A stretch of DNA of 64,000 nucleotides from Gyrodactylus bullatarudis (Eukaryota > Platyhelminthes > Monogenea > Gyrodactylidea > Gyrodactylidae). The position numbers and the translations under genes are program-made. Position 1 is the stretch's first letter, and each line of letters opens with the position of its first letter. The stretch covers positions 203,333 to 267,332 of the forward strand of contig SSNU01000136.1 in NCBI GenBank assembly GCA_012064415.1. The letters are read 5' to 3'. The notes under the pieces are model-generated. The model was not told the DNA's origin, ran no database searches, and saw nothing but the letters and a program-made list of their open reading frames with translations. Of this stretch, positions 43,748-56,755 are shown in pieces.

Positions 43748-46591
43748 ATGCCTGAAGCAAACAAAATAGAACAACTTAATGAATCAATTAAAGTCTTGAA
43801 GAACTGTTTGAAGACATCCAAGGATATCAACGAGATTGTATCTAATAAAGATTTTGAAAAAGCAGTTGATTCACTAAGAATTAACAGTCCTCATGCTCGT
43901 TTCAACAAAGATATTAAAAAGATATTCGAGAATTTTATTTCCTCTGACCTTTTGCTCAACTTTTATGACAATTTTCTTATCCTCATCATACAAGAATACT
44001 CAAAAACATCACCAGATTTTAAATCTAATACTGCTATACTTTTTTTGCGATTTAATTGTATTATTTGGAATATCACTGACATTTCCATCGAAGTCTGTTC
44101 GAAACTTATGACGAAAAAGACCTATTCGGTGTTATTTAATCTTCTCACTTTGAAAAGTATTTTTACTTATGAAAATGAAATAAACCGAATAAAGACAGTT
44201 CACTCTTGCATTGGAATCCTGCATAATATTCTTCACAATACAAATACTCTTGTTAGATCTGAGTACCGTAAGAGGAATGGTGTCAAAATTATGTGCAAGT
44301 TTGCAAATGAAAAATCTACTGAAGCTAAGCATACTGCAACAGCTGCTTTTATGCTATTGACTTTCTTATTAAACGATAATGAATATGAAAAATATGATGT
44401 TGTATCAACGCTGGTTAAGAATAAGATAAATGACCTTCTGCTCTATTTGAACGATTCTCTGTTCAAGGAGTCATTATATTCTAATTCCTATGGATATCAT
44501 ACACAAGAAGTTCTTGTTGCCTTACGTCATTTGGCAAGTACTGATCATAATAAAAAAATAATGCTTGAACATAATCTCTTATCTAGCATTAAACTATGTT
44601 TAACAAAAACTCTCGAGTATAACAGCAAGAGTAACTGTAACCAAGAAGAAAATCAAAAATTTGCTGAACTCAACTTGAAATTACTATGGGCTCTTAGTTT
44701 TGCTCACAAGTCACTTGAAACCGATAAACCTTTTAAGGAATTCTATGAAATTCTCAATCAGTTTAATGATCCTGCATGGCCAAACACTTGTCGAATAAAG
44801 GCTCAAGGTATTCTCTGGAATATCAATCAAAAAGATACTGAATATATAATCAGTCAGGATACTCTAAAGAATAATCCAAAAACTGGGCACATTATGATTA
44901 GTTATAATCACAGAACTCAGGAGTTAATGTTGAAAGTCAAGAGTGCACTTGAGAAAAAAGGTTACATAGTATGGATGGACGTAGACTACAAGAGTAAGTT
45001 AATGAACTCATCAAAACTTAATCAATGGCATGTGTTTATTTAAAAGTAAAAACTATTCCATCAAGTTAAGACTATTGTAGTACTATTAGAAGTTTTCATT
45101 CCTAGAATAAACAAAATTTACTTTATTATTGTTAGTTGGAGAGAATGATGGCAAGTTTATTCTTTTCTATTTGAGATAGATTCATTTAATTTATTCATTT
45201 TCTTCACAAGATTATTTTGATTCTGACCATGAATTGAATTGGCCATTTGATTGAAAGATATTTGCAAAAATTCTACAAGTGTGATTAGATTTATCCTTGA
45301 AATCTTTATTATCTTGAGTTTTACTTCTGATTTTTCAAAAGATACTTTTTATAATAAAATTTATTAAAACTAAGGTCAATATTAGAATTCTCAGCTATGG
45401 TCATCCAAACGTTTCGACGGTGATTGTCTAATGGTACGACGTGTGAAGACAATCACCGTCGAAACGTTTGGATGACCATGGCTGAGAATTCTAATATTGA
45501 TCTAAGTTTTAATAAATTTTATTATAAAACTAACTTTAGATCATTTTTTACTGATTCGGAGATATTTTTTATTTTTGTTATCATGAATTAATTCGTTCCT
45601 AAGGACCATTAATAAGATCATTTCACAAAACTATCATCTCTCTAACCACAAGAAATTTTTGCAAAGATCTCTTATAAATACACTAATGTAGAAGAGTCAT
45701 AATAACTCTTTTTTAACCTCTTTTGCAGAGGATTCCTTTGTTGACGCAATGGCTGAAGGAATACGTGGAGCTTCTTGTGTTTTATTAGGCCTGTGTCAAG
45801 CTTTCAAGAATTCACCCCATTGTCAACAAGAGGTTAAATACGCATACAATTTACGCATTCCTTTCATTCCTTTACATTTGGAGGAAGATTTTTTCTACGA
45901 GGGATGGCTCGATCTGGTCTTGGCAACAATCCTCTACATTCCTCTATACGGAGAAGAAATGGTAAGTTATTCTCTTGTTATCTGCTCTCATTCACTAATT
46001 AGTAGCAGAAAATTTCAATTTTTGTACTTGATTGTCGTTTTCTTCAATTTGTTTGTTTCTATGGAATTCGAAATCATCAATTATTTTTATTAATAATTTA
46101 ACCATTTTTCCTTATCCAGCTTGATGTAGCAATGGAAAGTTTGTTTGAACGTCTGGGCAATAGAGGAAAATCACTTGATTCATTTGATTTTCCAATTGTT
46201 GATTCTAGTAGTTGTCACGAGACCTGTGTCTATAGTCGAAAATATTCCCAAGAAACTATTCCCATCTTTAGAAAGAGTTCTCAAATACAAGAAATTGAAA
46301 GTGAGTATTTTCAAATTAGCTTTGACATTCAAGTTGAATCTTCCTGTCTTTTTCTCATTGTAAGGTCAGATTAAATTTTGGTCAAGTGATCGAGTTCTAA
46401 AATGGTTCGAAGATAATCAACTGGAGGAATTATCGAGTAATTTTGCTGGATTCACTGGATCTCATCTATATCAAATGATGCGCATGAACAAAAATGCCCT
46501 AGAGAATCTCTGCACGTATCTACGGTCAGAGTTTGGCCTCAATTTCGTTCAGACACTAAAGTTTTTGAATGCCCTTACAAAGTTACAATAA
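43748..46591 (+). CDS. ARM/HEAT-TIR-SAM domain protein (innate immune or NADase-like)
   Basis: Exons 43748-44993, 45729-45961, 46120-46300 and 46365-46591 give 628 residues. Residues 1 to about 375 are helical, ARM/HEAT-like, ending in a segment with LKLLWALSF and KAQGILWNI. A TIR domain follows: HIMISYNHRTQELMLKVK, GYIVWMDVDYK, then after the intron DSFVDAMAEGIRGASCVLLG, NSPHCQQEVKYAYNLRIPFI and GWLDLVLATILYIPLYG. The C-terminus has a SAM-like fold (IKFWSSDRVLKWFEDN..FGLNFVQTLKFLNALTKL). TIR domains of this type either assemble signalling complexes or cleave NAD+. The order ARM-TIR-SAM differs from SARM1 (ARM-SAM-SAM-TIR). The residue corresponding to the usual catalytic Glu before A-M-A appears to be Asp here (VDAMA where relatives have LEAMA); this alignment is by eye. 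It is not Toll: there are no leucine-rich repeats or membrane helix. Confidence 0.8.
45347..45529. repeat. Long near-perfect inverted repeat (83-bp arms, 17-nt loop)
   Basis: Arms at 45347-45429 and 45447-45529 are complementary over 83 bp with about four mismatches, around a 17-nt spacer (45430-45446). The inner part (ATCCAAACGTTTCGACGGTG) is much richer in GC than the surrounding intron. It lies in intron 1 of the TIR gene, so the transcript would fold into a long hairpin. It could be a foldback MITE or a hairpin-RNA source of small RNAs. I see no clear target duplication, and no second copy in this window. Confidence 0.9.
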
Positions 46592-47582
46592 GTAACAGAA
46601 ATATCAGCGCCTTGATAAACTTCTCCTTTATTGCCTGTAATTAGCATTTATTATTATTACTATTGAATACATTAGAGAATTATCCATTATCTAGAACTAT
46701 TACGTAAATTACCTAGATAATCTTTCAAAATTAATCTCCTATACGTATTTTTGTATATTTCACAAATCTTCTCAAATGATCTCATGAGCAAAGATTCTAC
46801 CACAAAATTCATACCACAGAATTATAAAAATGATATAAATTCATATAAATTTTATGATTAATTTGATTTTTGATCGAAATAAAATTTTTATTATTTTGAC
46901 TTGTTTGGACTTTTTTATTGAGTTGGATTCTAAGTCAAGAGGTGATTCACCTCTGGTGAATTCGTATTGAAATAAAAAGGGAAAAATAGCATAACTACTT
47001 ATAAGTAAATTACAAAAAATTTATTCTTATTTAAAAACATTTAATGTTTAACATTAAATTTTATTAAAACGAATGGATAATAAATATAATACAGAACATT
47101 TTCTCTTTGTTCCCATTTTCCAAGAATATTGGTTTCTGCCTATGAGAGGGCGGTTATGTTGGTTAAACTTTAGGGAATGATTGATGAATCGATTTGAGTT
47201 TTTTTATTCAAAATTTTGTTGTCTAAATTTTTTATAGTCTAAATTATAGCTTTTCCTCTGGAATATACAATGTATATTATATATTAATTTGAAAATATCA
47301 TCCCCAACAAAAGGCTGAAAATTAAATTTAACATTCAGGGAAGAGGGGGGATGCTTAAAAAAATCCTTGTATTGAACTTATGAAATTATAATTATTTATC
47401 ACATTTAAGTGGGTATAATAATAGTAAATAAATCTTTTGGCCATTAAAAATAAATTTGAAAATCTCAACTTTTACACTAAATCTTTAATTGAGATTTATT
47501 CCAATGTCAAATGAACAATTTATCAAATCATTTGCTAAAGATAACTTCTGAATAATCTAAATTGAAACACCGAGGTTTCCAA
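46592..47582. other. Tail-to-tail spacer of TIR gene and protocadherin
   Basis: About 1 kb of AT-rich DNA between converging genes, holding both 3' UTRs. A small palindrome (AGAGGTGATTCACCTCT) sits near 46939. No coding segment is recognised. Confidence 0.5.
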
Positions 47583-50500
47583 TCAAACAAAACTCCCGCC
47601 AAGTGTGGTTGATTGATCAATGTTATTATTCGGAATATTATTGGAGTTTGAAGAGGAGGATATATTTGATGAATTTATGGCATTTATTTGTTTATCATTA
47701 GATAGGAGTGTTGTAGGCGAATCGTGGGACATTTGAAGAGAGCCAAGTTTAATTTTGTCTAGTCTTTCTGTTGATTTAAGGAATTTATTGTCAATTATCT
47801 ATAATAATAAAAACACTGTTGACTTGGTTCGCACATAAAATCATGAATGACAAAAATGCTGACTTATTGATTATTATGTTTTAGGGTCCTAATATAAACT
47901 CACCCTATTTCGAAGATCGAATACATCTCTCTGAAGAACTTGATAGCCATTCCCTGAATTGACTCCAGCATTACCTCGATACATAGTCATGTATGTTGGG
48001 AAATCTGGAAATTGGATATTGGTGAAATTATTTTGAATAGAGAGTACTTTAGTTATTTTTAAGTCTATTTTTGGATTAATAAATATTTCATGATCAATAA
48101 TAGGATTAGGACAAAGCTAACCAGTAGGAAATAAGTAAGATTATACAGAAATTCCCTGTAATTATTCATTCGAATACGAAAATTCTCAAATTTTTGTAAA
48201 ACCCAAGAGGTAGGAATAAAACTTCTCTAGAACACCTTCTCAAAGGCAAATATTTCGTAACAAAAGTCGAGGCAAGAATAGGCTTTTTCAGTTCCAAATC
48301 TTGAGAATGATCGGATCAGACGAATTCCTATCTGTTGGGAAAAATACACATGCATATATTTTCTGTAATTAGTCCAATTAATTATTACACAACAGGGTAT
48401 TCTTTATTAAGATGAAATGTTATTAGATTATTCAAAAGTAGAATATATATATATTTTTAAATATATTTTAAGTAATATACTATACTATAGAATACATACA
48501 TATGAACTCAGAAATTATAATTATTAAATAAATCGATTTCTTAAATACACTGGGAGATTATCTGAACAAATCTTAAAAAATAATCCAAGATTTAACAAGA
48601 GTAATCATTTCCCAAATGCCAAAAATAGTTAAAAACATTTATGGGAATGAGATTAACAAAATTAGGGATAAAAATATCTATTTCTCCTAATTTTTAGTTT
48701 GAAAATAAAAACGCATGATTATAGGAGAAAATTTCATCTTGCGTCTCTGGGGTATTCGCCTTGGGATCAAGGTCAAATTCCTTGAAATAGAGAAAATATT
48801 TCAAATAATCACGGCAATGAAAAAGTTTTTCTCAAAAAACTTTTCATCGATTCATATTACAATAACCTTATTTTGACTCTATTTTTTCAGGTCTATATTT
48901 CTTTAAATAGCATTTGTACAATCATATATGATAAATCTATTAATAATTATAGTCAAAAGTCAATTTGGCTTTGCTGTAAAATGAAAATACATACCTTGGT
49001 TGAGGATTCCGTTAGCTGCATGAACTGAATAGTTTGTGAGCTGAAACGGAAATCAATAGAGTAAACAATTTCATGGGTGTTGTTCTATACCTTAAACTAT
49101 AGCTAAAGTAAGATTATTAAAACTAAAATAAGAACAATTAGGCATATTTAAAAAAGAGTATTTACCCTGTTAGGAGATATCGAATCTCTTTTGTCAAATG
49201 AATTTAAAGTAAAACTCCTATTATTGCCCGCATGAAATAGATTATCAGCAGAATGAGTTAGGCTCTTTTGGTTGTAAAGATTTGCTTCAGTGGATTGAAA
49301 AACATCATTTAATGTCGACGAACCATTCATGGTAGAGTTTGAGGTTGGCGGGGTGGTATAATGCTGGGGCTGTAATCTAGATATTCTATAGAATGCATTG
49401 TTTGATGTTTTGTCTCCTTGGTTGTTATTAACCTCAGTTGTTGGACAACGAGTAGTTAAATATGTTTGCTCTTGATTATTCATGGAAGCTTGATATTTAT
49501 TAAATTCAGTTATGTTTCATTCAATAGAAACTAGTATTTTGTATGTATAGAGTTCTATCATTATTTATAATGCCTATCCCTTTCATATACAGTTTGTAAG
49601 CTTTTATTTGAAACATATTCTTGGCGCCTTAGCTGATATATAATCAGAGAACATGGAAATAGAAGCCTGTCCAAATAGGGATTATGGATTTTGGTAGATG
49701 TGGTTGAAATTATACTCAATTAACCATCATCTAGTAAAAAGCCCTAGAGGTTAAGAGATTGGGCCTTATATATAATAATATGACTCTAAATATTACATAG
49801 TAAATATTCAACTACGAAAGTTGTTACAAAAAGGAATAGTTTATTCAACTATTAGTTATCTTAACAAAAACTCACGGTTCAAATTGATTTTGTACGCACT
49901 CATGGGATGAACGATCCTCTGCATTTCGAGTTTTCTCCTCTTTTTAATAAGTAATAGTAAGGCTACTGTTGTCAGAAGTAGAATAATGAAAATGCTTGCC
50001 AATAAGAGTACAATTGTTTTATCCGAGAGGAAATAGCTCCCTTTGTCCTTGATTTCGCCTTCCCCCTGCGTATCATAACCTTCTTGGTTTAAAAGAAGTT
50101 TTTCCACATAAAAATCTTCAACAACTTTTACTATAACTGTCTGAGAAGAATTCCTTGAGACAATATGACCTGAATCATGAGCTGTTATGAGTAGATAATA
50201 ATCTCTAATAATTTCTGGCATTTCATGGGTCAAATAAACTCGGCCAGTAACCTCATCAATGGTAAACAATTCAAAATTATTATTCTCATCTGTTTCATTG
50301 AGTCGTGTGAGATTAGTGCGTTTTGAATTAAGTCCTACTTGCTTTAGTTGATAGGTTACAGTTCCATTTTCCTGGTAGTCAGGATCAGAAGCAAATACTT
50401 TGAATATTTCCTCGCCACCGGGTGTCTTTTGTTTGACAATAAATTGAGATTGCCGACTGGGATTGATGAAACTTGGGGCATTATCATTTTCATCCAGCAC

Positions 50501-53500
50501 ATTGACTGTAACCAAAGCTTTTACATCATGTGATAGATCAGAGTTCTTATTGTAATAACTGCTTCCGCCGACATCATTGGCAACTACATAAAAACGATAT
50601 TGACTCTGGGTCTCTCGATCTAAAGGTCTGATAAGATACAATTGACCTGTAATTGAATCGATTTTAAATTGATAGCTGTCATAAGAACTTCCATCGCTAA
50701 TATACTGAATTTGGTAGAATATTTTAGAGTACAATTTACTGTCACAATCGGTGGCATGAATTAAGCCGGGCTGGCCTAGACTAACTAAGGCATGACTCTC
50801 ACTAATGTCAATAACATATTCATTTTGTTCAAATACCGGCTGGCAATCATTAACATCCTTCACAATGATTGTAATATCACAGGTAATCTCATGTTTTTGG
50901 TCTGAAACATGACCCTTCAATTTTAAGACAACATTTTCATCAGGACTGACCTGAATACTATTCAATTTCGTATGGTAACCATTCAGAGCAGAAATCAAGA
51001 GAGATTCTCGATCGATTCTCTTGGTGAGGAAGATAATTCCAGTTTTGTTATCAATCTGAAATGAGTTAATTGGATCTGATGATAAGGAATAGGTGAAATC
51101 AGTATTCTGATCTGCGTCCAAGGCTTTTATCGTACCAATATGGAGATTACGCTCCTCTGGTGTCTCAAGGCGATCATTGCTCTCATTGATGGTGAATTCG
51201 TAAGAGTTTTGCATGAATCTTGGTGGGTTATCATTTCTATCTTGGATTTGTACTCGAACCAGAGTTGTTCCAGTCAACTGGACAAAGTTATCCGTGTTAA
51301 ATGAGATTAAATTGGAATTGTCCTTCACGTAAGCTGATCCAACCTTTTTGGGATTATCAGTGCAGATAATCTTGAAGCTAACCTACAGAGAAAGAAAGAA
51401 ATGAACCCCCTTTAGTATCATGATAATCTCCTCTTGGTATAATGAAGAAATGCCAGGTTAGATTTGGCTAATAATTTTTGTAATAATTACTGTATCTATA
51501 CAGAGAAGAATACATTGAAATGTCAATCATTGACAATTACCAATTATCCTTGAAGAGAACTCTTTGAGCCTGAAGCTTGTATCAAAAGTTCTGAAAGAAT
51601 TTTAGACTGATGAAGTATTATAAATGCATCTAACTTTTCAGTTCTGGTTGAAACTACCTTTGAATATTGAAAATTTTTGAGGTATTATTTCTATACAAGG
51701 GATCATCATTGGGATCCGGTAAATTGTGATAAGAGCCTTGTAACAGTAGAAGTGTATTAGTTGTTTATCATGGAATAAATAAACATAATATGGGTATGTT
51801 TTTATTACATTTTGAAAATGCTTATAAACATTAGACTCGTATTGCGTAATAGTTATTAATAAAATCTACACTTTTTTTGAAATCCATTATTTTATACATA
51901 AAATATTTATTTTTCAAGGGATAAATTCCCAGCATGAAAAATTTCTTTCCCCATAACCTAAAGAGGGGAAGGGGAAGAGAAAAAGCAAGAAATTTCCCAA
52001 TTTTTCTGCGTAAAATGAAAGTGAGATTGTAACACACGTAAAAGTACTCCTGAGGAAGGTAGAAAAACCTGGTAGAATGATCAAAGAATGTGTTTATTTT
52101 TCTATCTCCTTCGTTGAACCCCGTTTTAAAATTAAATTTCCCTTTCAGTGAACGCATTAAAATGCCAACTTCTTAAAATTAGACCAAATAAAAAGAGAAT
52201 GTTATGTCTTATTCAAGGGAAATTAACAGTGTTTCTTTCTCGGAGAAGAGGGATTTTATGTGAATCAACTTTGATAACTATCATAGCAACAATGAATAAA
52301 TATTCAAAGAAATGTTTAGAAACGAATTGCTTGCCAAGTGTTACAAGTGAATAACTTTCAAGAGCTTCATCCAAGTTTCTACTGATTAGAGAATTGCTTT
52401 TCGAAAAATTTCCTCCAATTTCTCTAGAGTTTAATTATGTCAAATCTTGTTGATTTATTGAATGTCGAAAAACATGGTTTCACCACTTTTTATTTTCTCA
52501 TATCATATCATTTTGTGCTTACCATAAAGGACTTGCCATCTTCCTTTTGAGTGTAGATCAATTACATTTAACCGAAAAGAATTTTATCAAAAAGTGGAAT
52601 CTATGAGTGAGATCAGAACTGTGTTTAAAAAACATGCCCACACTCCTTGTAACTTTTATCTGTTCATAATTTTGTTTTAAACAATCAAAATTTACTTGAT
52701 GCATATGAGCGTATTCATGCAACGATATCATCATCAACATAGGTAGAAATAATAAACTTTTTTACGTCAAGATGAAATTCCTATTGTGTATCCCGAGAAG
52801 TGACAACACATTCACAATCACAGCAAAGTAAAACTGAAGATTTTCGAGTATGTACTCATCCTCAAAATTTTATCATCTAAATTTATCTCTGTAACAACAT
52901 GTCTATAGTATTGATTGAATTATTCAATCTTCTATTCTGTGAGATTCTGCTCAGATTTTGAAGAAAAAAATTAAAGAATGTAGGTTCAAGTTCATTCGAG
53001 ATTTTTTAAAAACCTTGTATTGATAGCTGTATTAATGATAAAAATGCAGTAACTAATTTTTAAAGCTACAAAGTTAACCTATCGATTTAATAATTAAGCA
53101 AATTAGAAAGAAAGAATATACAAATTCTAGAAAAATAACTTGATGAAAAAGTTAGGTGTTGGGTTGGAGAGGAGTCCGGAGAGAAACGAAATTTTAGTCG
53201 GCATAGAATGAAATTTCGTGCTCAGAATGAATTCAAAATACCAGCACCCTAAAAATGATTGTATGTTAAAAAGAGAGTTAACCAGTATAGTCATCGTTTA
53301 ACGTCATCTAATGTAGGATTTGCTTAATTAATTTATTTTCAAAGTTAAAATTCATTCAACAAATTCTACCAAATACTATATATTAATAGTATACGAGTGA
53401 AGGTACTTACTCGAAAATGCATCCAACTGTATTATTCATTCATTAAGTTTTAAAAATTTTTAACAAATGCACTAGGTAGAAGAATCAATCATCCAAAATT

Positions 53501-56500
53501 ATTTTCATTTTTAACCTGACCAATGTTGAATTTATTTGTTGACACACTGGAAGAGGTACTTTAAGTCAAGGTCCACTATAATTGAAAGATTGATAGGAAA
53601 ATTTACTATTCAAAACATTTATCAAAAGAATTGTTCTAAAGTGAGAGTTTGAAAGCAATCAAAATATACCGAAATCTGAGTAATAAGTAAAAAGTGAGTA
53701 ACTCACTTCAAAAGTTTCTTCTCTGTCAAAAGATTTGGTTGAAAAGAGTTTGTAGTCGTATTTCCGAAGAAAGTTTACTTGATTACTTGGGAATGCTTGA
53801 AATGTTTCTTGTGGAGGATTGGGAATTAGCTCGAATGATTCATGATCTGTTTTACATGTTACTTCTCCCCAAGATCCTGAATCTGAATCTTCAACGCTAA
53901 CAAATCCAATAAAGCTTTTGTCCGTGTTCTCTTCTAGTGACCCAATATTTTGATCACCAATATTGTTCATAAAAGTAACAGTTATCAGAGGTTGAATGTC
54001 GTTTACATCCAGGACTATCACTTGAATATCAGCTTCTGAAGATAGCCTCTTAGGGGATCCATTGTCGCGTGCGATTATTCGAAATTTAAATACTTTACTC
54101 TTGAAGGGAACGTTGAAAATGTCTGTTTGCTTCATTGTATCCTCGAGTTGAATTTTTTCCTCGTCTAAATCAATTGATTTCTGAAGGTAAATTGTTGCCG
54201 AATTCAATCCAGTTGATCGTATGTTGAAATACTTTGTACTCTGGGATTCAATGAAATTCCTTGGTGTTGCAAGGGAGAAACTAATCTAAAATATGGTACA
54301 AAATTTATTATTGAATTATTGGAATAAAGAAAATTCCTCAACCAAATCATTAATGCATGAAGGTGGAACTAATTCAGGAACAAAATCTGTTTTTTGTCAA
54401 AATAAATAGCTCAAATTTCTTCTTTTAAATCTAATCATTATTTTTCTACTCTAAAAACCGAATGTATTTTTCTTAATCTTTTCCTTGTTATTTAACCAAA
54501 AAACTCCATATCAATATAATTTGATACAGAATTTGAGATTCACCTTATGGTCTGGACATTTTTCGAAAGATATTCGTTTGTAATCCGATATTCATAGTAA
54601 AATTGAATAATGTGAGTGTAACCTTTTAAACATCAATGCAAAATTATGATTAGGTCCTGATAAATCTTTTAATTAAAATAATGTAGTACAAATTAAAACG
54701 ATTTTTATTACTTTTCACAGTTAATATTACGAATATACAACTATATATATCGTATATAAATTAGGCAAGAATTTTGCATACTTTATTCAAATATGAATTG
54801 TAAACAGAATCAGATTTTTCAATAAAAGAGATTCGTTGCGTGTTATTAGGAAAACTTCTTTCGTAAATAAAAAGGAGTGACTATGGATAGAAAGAATGCG
54901 CGTAGAATAATGATTCTCTTGTGCATAATTAAAATTCGATATCACTGTGAAAGCTACAAAGAGTGTATCAAAAGTTGGAATATTCAAAGTATTGAATAAA
55001 AACTCGAGAGAATGTCGAATTCATACTAATTAAGAGAGAGAGAGAGTAAAACCAAGTATACAACATATTACTATTTCTCTTCTCCTCCTCTTTTATTTTA
55101 TACGTTCATTACTACAGATGAGGAGAATATTCTCCAACAATATGCCCCAGTCATGAAAAGCTCCCTATTTACATAATGCATGAGCTGTACAACTTGTCTT
55201 CAGTTCAGCTGAGCAATTTTAGAAAAGAAATTTTCTTTTGTCTAACTATAATTGTTCAGGGAGTTTGTATGTAAGTAAGTTGGAAAAATCGTCATTATTA
55301 CTCTTGAACATGCAAGGAATTTTGCCTAGTCTCCTTCTCATTTAGCTTATTGTTCAGATGTTCTTGATAAGAATCATTCCATCAATTAAGTTTGTTTCAA
55401 ATTAATTTTTATCCATTCCTATAAATGAACGCATGAGACTTTATTAAATCTTTACAGTTTATGGTCTAAGATTCTCGAGAATTGGAAAGGGGAAACTTTC
55501 TCTATTGATCTATTGTTATTTAACAATAATGAAAATAATAAATGATCCCATGGAATAGACGAATGTAAAAAAATATGGATCAAAATCAGAAAGAATGGAG
55601 GGGGTGTTAAATTGAATCTGAGACTTGTTCCTTTGTTGATCTACCATACACACAATGGATGGATATCAAAATGACCATCTCAAAAAAAATCTATTCAACT
55701 TATTCAAATTAAGATCAGGAATAAAACATGTAAAGAAGAATGCAAAAACTTACTTTACCGTTTTCATTTCCATCATTGTCTTGAGCGTCAATTTTGAGGA
55801 TTGTTGTAAACTCTTTGACTGATTCATCAATGATACTCTGGTAGATTTTCTTGCTAAACTTTGGTTCCCAATCATTTTCATCGATAACATTGACAGTTAA
55901 TAGTACAGAGGAGGATTTTGAGGGACTTCCATTATCTCGGACATGAAGTAAAATCTTGTATTTCTTGGCATTCTCCCAATCTAATGCTTTTGTTAAAACT
56001 AACTGTAAAGGGGGTCCAGTAAGATTGAAGGGATTCTCAACCCTAATGACATTGTCCTCTGTTTCTACATAGTCATCCATCCAATATGTCAATCTACCAT
56101 TGTCACCTTCATCAGGATCATGGGCCCTTGGTAACTCACGAAAAAGATCATTTTCAGAGAAACTAAACTCATTATATTCAAGATTCATTTGTTTTACTGG
56201 GAAAACTGGACTGTTATCATTTTCATCTTCAATCTGAATTCGAATTTCAAGAGTTTTTAATTCTTTCTTCTTATCACTCCCATCTCCTATTGTTTTGAGA
56301 TAGAATGCAATTTTTAAATCAACGATGCAGGGTTTCATTTGAGCATTAGACTCAGTGAAATCATTCTGATAAGTCCTCGAGTAATGTAGCATATGTTGGT
56401 CCAGACTGGAATGACTGAAATCCATACTTGGAAAAGAGTTTCCTTTCGAACAAATTTCATCTCTGTCAATGTTCTTTTGGATTTTTAACAGATTGCCCCT

Positions 56501-56755
56501 GTCGATAGTAAAACAGTCGGGACCCTTTTCTCGGGAATTGGTTATTATAAAGTTGAAATTATCTTCCTCGGTGATTTTTTGCGTAAGAATGACTGGATAG
56601 GCTTTTTCTACTTCCAGACTTAAATTAGCTATAACATAATTAATTGGTCGATTCTCAACGATACTATACACCTGCTGACTCCATACTATAGGTAACATCA
56701 AAGTGGAAAGAAGTAGAACTGGTATTCTCCTCACATTGGATTGCCCTGGTGACAT
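47583..56755 (-). CDS. Protocadherin-like adhesion receptor
   Basis: Calcium-dependent cell adhesion receptor. Seven exons: 55754-56755, 53707-54285, 49876-51382, 49166-49488, 48995-49040, 47904-48004 and 47583-47798; all junctions keep frame, about 1257 residues. The start is placed at MSPGQSNVRR because the signal peptide follows (IPVLLLSTLMLPIVWSQ); an in-frame ATG at 56842 is possible. The ectodomain holds about six or seven cadherin repeats with calcium motifs such as EDENDNSP, DENDWEP, DVNDIQP, DRNDNPP, DVNDCQP and DENDNAPSF, and DRE and ARDNGSP signatures. One membrane helix (TIVLLLASIFIILLLTTVAL) near residue 975 is followed by KKRRK and a cytoplasmic tail of about 280 residues rich in Asn and Ser, without a catenin-binding domain. 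The absence of EGF and laminin G domains, the contiguous ectodomain and the unrelated tail point to a non-classical protocadherin. Confidence 0.85.
51383..53706. other. Protocadherin intron, AT-rich
   Basis: This 2.3-kb intron lies between exons 2 and 3 of the protocadherin gene. Short ORFs are present on both strands without domains. No repeats or RNA genes are recognised. Confidence 0.5.
54286..55753. other. Protocadherin intron, AT-rich
   Basis: This 1.5-kb intron lies between exons 1 and 2 of the protocadherin gene. It contains a short AGAGAG run near 55035-55050 and nothing else that I can name. Confidence 0.5.

Noticed and set aside
43748..46591. SARM1 orthologue
   Set aside because: Domain order is ARM, TIR, then a single SAM-like domain; SARM1 has two SAM domains before the TIR.
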